A DNA stretch of 64,000 nt from Symsagittifera roscoffensis. Its lineage: Eukaryota; Xenacoelomorpha; Acoela; Convolutidae. Made by a program: the position numbers and the translations under genes. Each line of letters starts with the position of its first letter. Position 1 is the first letter of the stretch. The stretch spans positions 17,793,613 to 17,857,612 of the forward strand of contig NC_087071.1 in assembly GCF_963678635.1 (NCBI RefSeq), given 5' to 3'. The notes below the pieces were generated by a model. That model saw only the letters and a list, made by a program, of their open reading frames with translations. It was not told where the DNA came from and made no database searches. Below are positions 63,000 to 64,000 of the stretch, one piece after another.

Positions 63000-63857
63000 A
63001 ACAGTCGCCTACTTCGGTCACATATGAGGCTTAAGAAAAATAGGCCCTATAACCATTGGCTCAAGAGTCAGGGACACTATCTCTTGTCTTTTTCTACCTC
63101 AAAACGGTCGGAGCCAATTCGGTTCGCTTGCGACATGAGACTAGAACCCGTTACAGTTTAAAGGCCACTACCAAAATATCCCCCGACTCTAGAAAATAAG
63201 AACGTCCCCATACTTAGGTCTCGAAATACCCAAAACACACGAACGCCGTTAAAAACCGGGCTGGAACAATCCGTTAAGTTACTTTTTTATTGGACAGTGG
63301 AACTTTGATCCATTTCAGATATATCAACCTAAAACATAACCTTACCTCAACATAACAGTCATAGAACACACTCGGGAAAATTAAATTAGGTACTTACATG
63401 GCAGCACACTCGAGAACTAGAGGTAACTAAATTAGTAAGCAACTTGAGAATGATCGGGGAATTAAGTTTAATTCAATAAGTTCTAATCGAACCAGTTTTA
63501 TCTCAAGAATGGAGTTTTGGTTCTGGACCATTGGGACACTTCGGTTGTCCACCTTTCCACCGAAGGCTCACTCTGGTTCAGCTAGATTCCGATCTTCTTT
63601 TGTAATCACCGTCTCCTATATCAAGATGTGACAGCTCTACTCTAGTTTTCTACGATGGAAATTGCGAATAGCAAATTCCCACCGTGTATATTTGACAACT
63701 TTCCCGCAATTGTAATTTGGTCGTTCTGATTTTATATTTTATGTTTTCAGTTGTCGCGAGAAAACTGAGCATGACAGGCTCCATTCGAAATTTTGAAAAA
63801 TAAAACTCCATTCCAAAACCACGTATTTTCGTGTTCCTCAAGGTCAAACTTCCAGAT
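63000..63857 (+). repeat. Diverged third copy of the 17.8-18.5 kb repeat
   Basis: Shares ggccctataacc, ggctcaag, tcggagccaattc, aaggccact, aataagaacg.cccca, cgaacgcc, ctttgatccatttcaga and tttcagttgtcgcgagaaa with 17,810-18,520, in the same order and orientation. Similarity is moderate with many indels. No coding potential inside. Confidence 0.75.
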
Positions 63858-64000
63858 ATGACCGACTGGCACATACTCCCCGGACTCAAGATCGATGTCC
63901 TCATCGCGTGCTGCCGTCTGTCAGTGAATTACCAGGAACCCGAGTATTACTCAAGATACAGTGCCAGTGGTCATTTACAGAAGTTTGCAGCAGACTTCAG
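63858..64000 (+). CDS. ORF start, open at window end
   Basis: ATG at 63,858-63,860 followed by 47 open codons to the window edge: MTDWHILPGLKIDVLIACCR, LSVNYQEPEYYSRYSASGHL. A related start, MIDWRLLPGFKIDVLIARLR, is on the minus strand at 32,161-32,223, which shows that this is coding sequence of a repeated family. It directly follows the diverged repeat, which may be its leader or promoter. Product unknown; a transposon or multicopy gene first exon are both possible. Confidence 0.45.
   Translation, partial: MTDWHILPGLKIDVLIACCRLSVNYQEPEYYSRYSASGHLQKFAADF

Overview
The window is eukaryotic, repeat-rich DNA, most likely from an invertebrate animal genome. It has long AT-rich non-coding stretches, no prokaryotic gene clusters, and every recognisable coding block but one belongs to a transposable element. 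Present are Ty3/gypsy-type LTR retrotransposon relics, a Penelope-like element (PLE) with a GIY-YIG endonuclease, a LINE reverse-transcriptase relic and a tRNA-derived SINE-like unit. The species cannot be named from the sequence.

Layout. 1-2,346: AT-rich DNA with a SINE-like unit and LTR debris. 2,347-14,583 (minus): element E1, the most complete gypsy-like copy, running gag, protease, RT, RNase H, a linker with SGE repeats, integrase, a pol C-terminal extension, a macro-domain relic and an ORF with coiled coil and SGNH/GDSL hydrolase-like domain, then polypurine tract and LTR. 14,584-21,060: non-coding DNA with a 927-bp direct duplication and satellite-like monomers. 21,337-27,336: a ~3-kb tandem duplication carrying LINE RT (minus) and gypsy integrase/macro relics (plus). 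Its second unit continues as element D (plus, to ~31,870). 33,329-34,240 (minus): the only intact-looking ORF not tied to a transposon. 35,030-36,080: degenerate tandem repeats. 36,830-38,440 (plus): fragment F. 38,450-47,455 (minus): element B. 47,460-58,430 (plus): element C, head-to-head with B and sharing its disabling mutations, so that B and C form a large inverted repeat. 58,806-62,549 (plus): the PLE, with hammerhead-ribozyme-like motifs at both ends. 63,000-64,000: a diverged copy of the 17.9-kb repeat, then an ORF open at the window end.

The main point of interest is the accessory load of the gypsy-like family. After integrase it carries a macro domain resembling OARD1/TARG1, then an ORF with coiled coil and SGNH hydrolase motifs (GDS, GTN, DxxH). 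In C, D and F this is followed by a second SGNH-like block (GIND, DDxH) and a long conserved region of unknown function. The same order appears in several independently decayed copies, so these domains belong to the element rather than to chance insertions. Every copy here is broken by stops or frameshifts. The PLE has its own oddity: a PHD-like zinc finger inside the reverse transcriptase, just before the YVDD motif.
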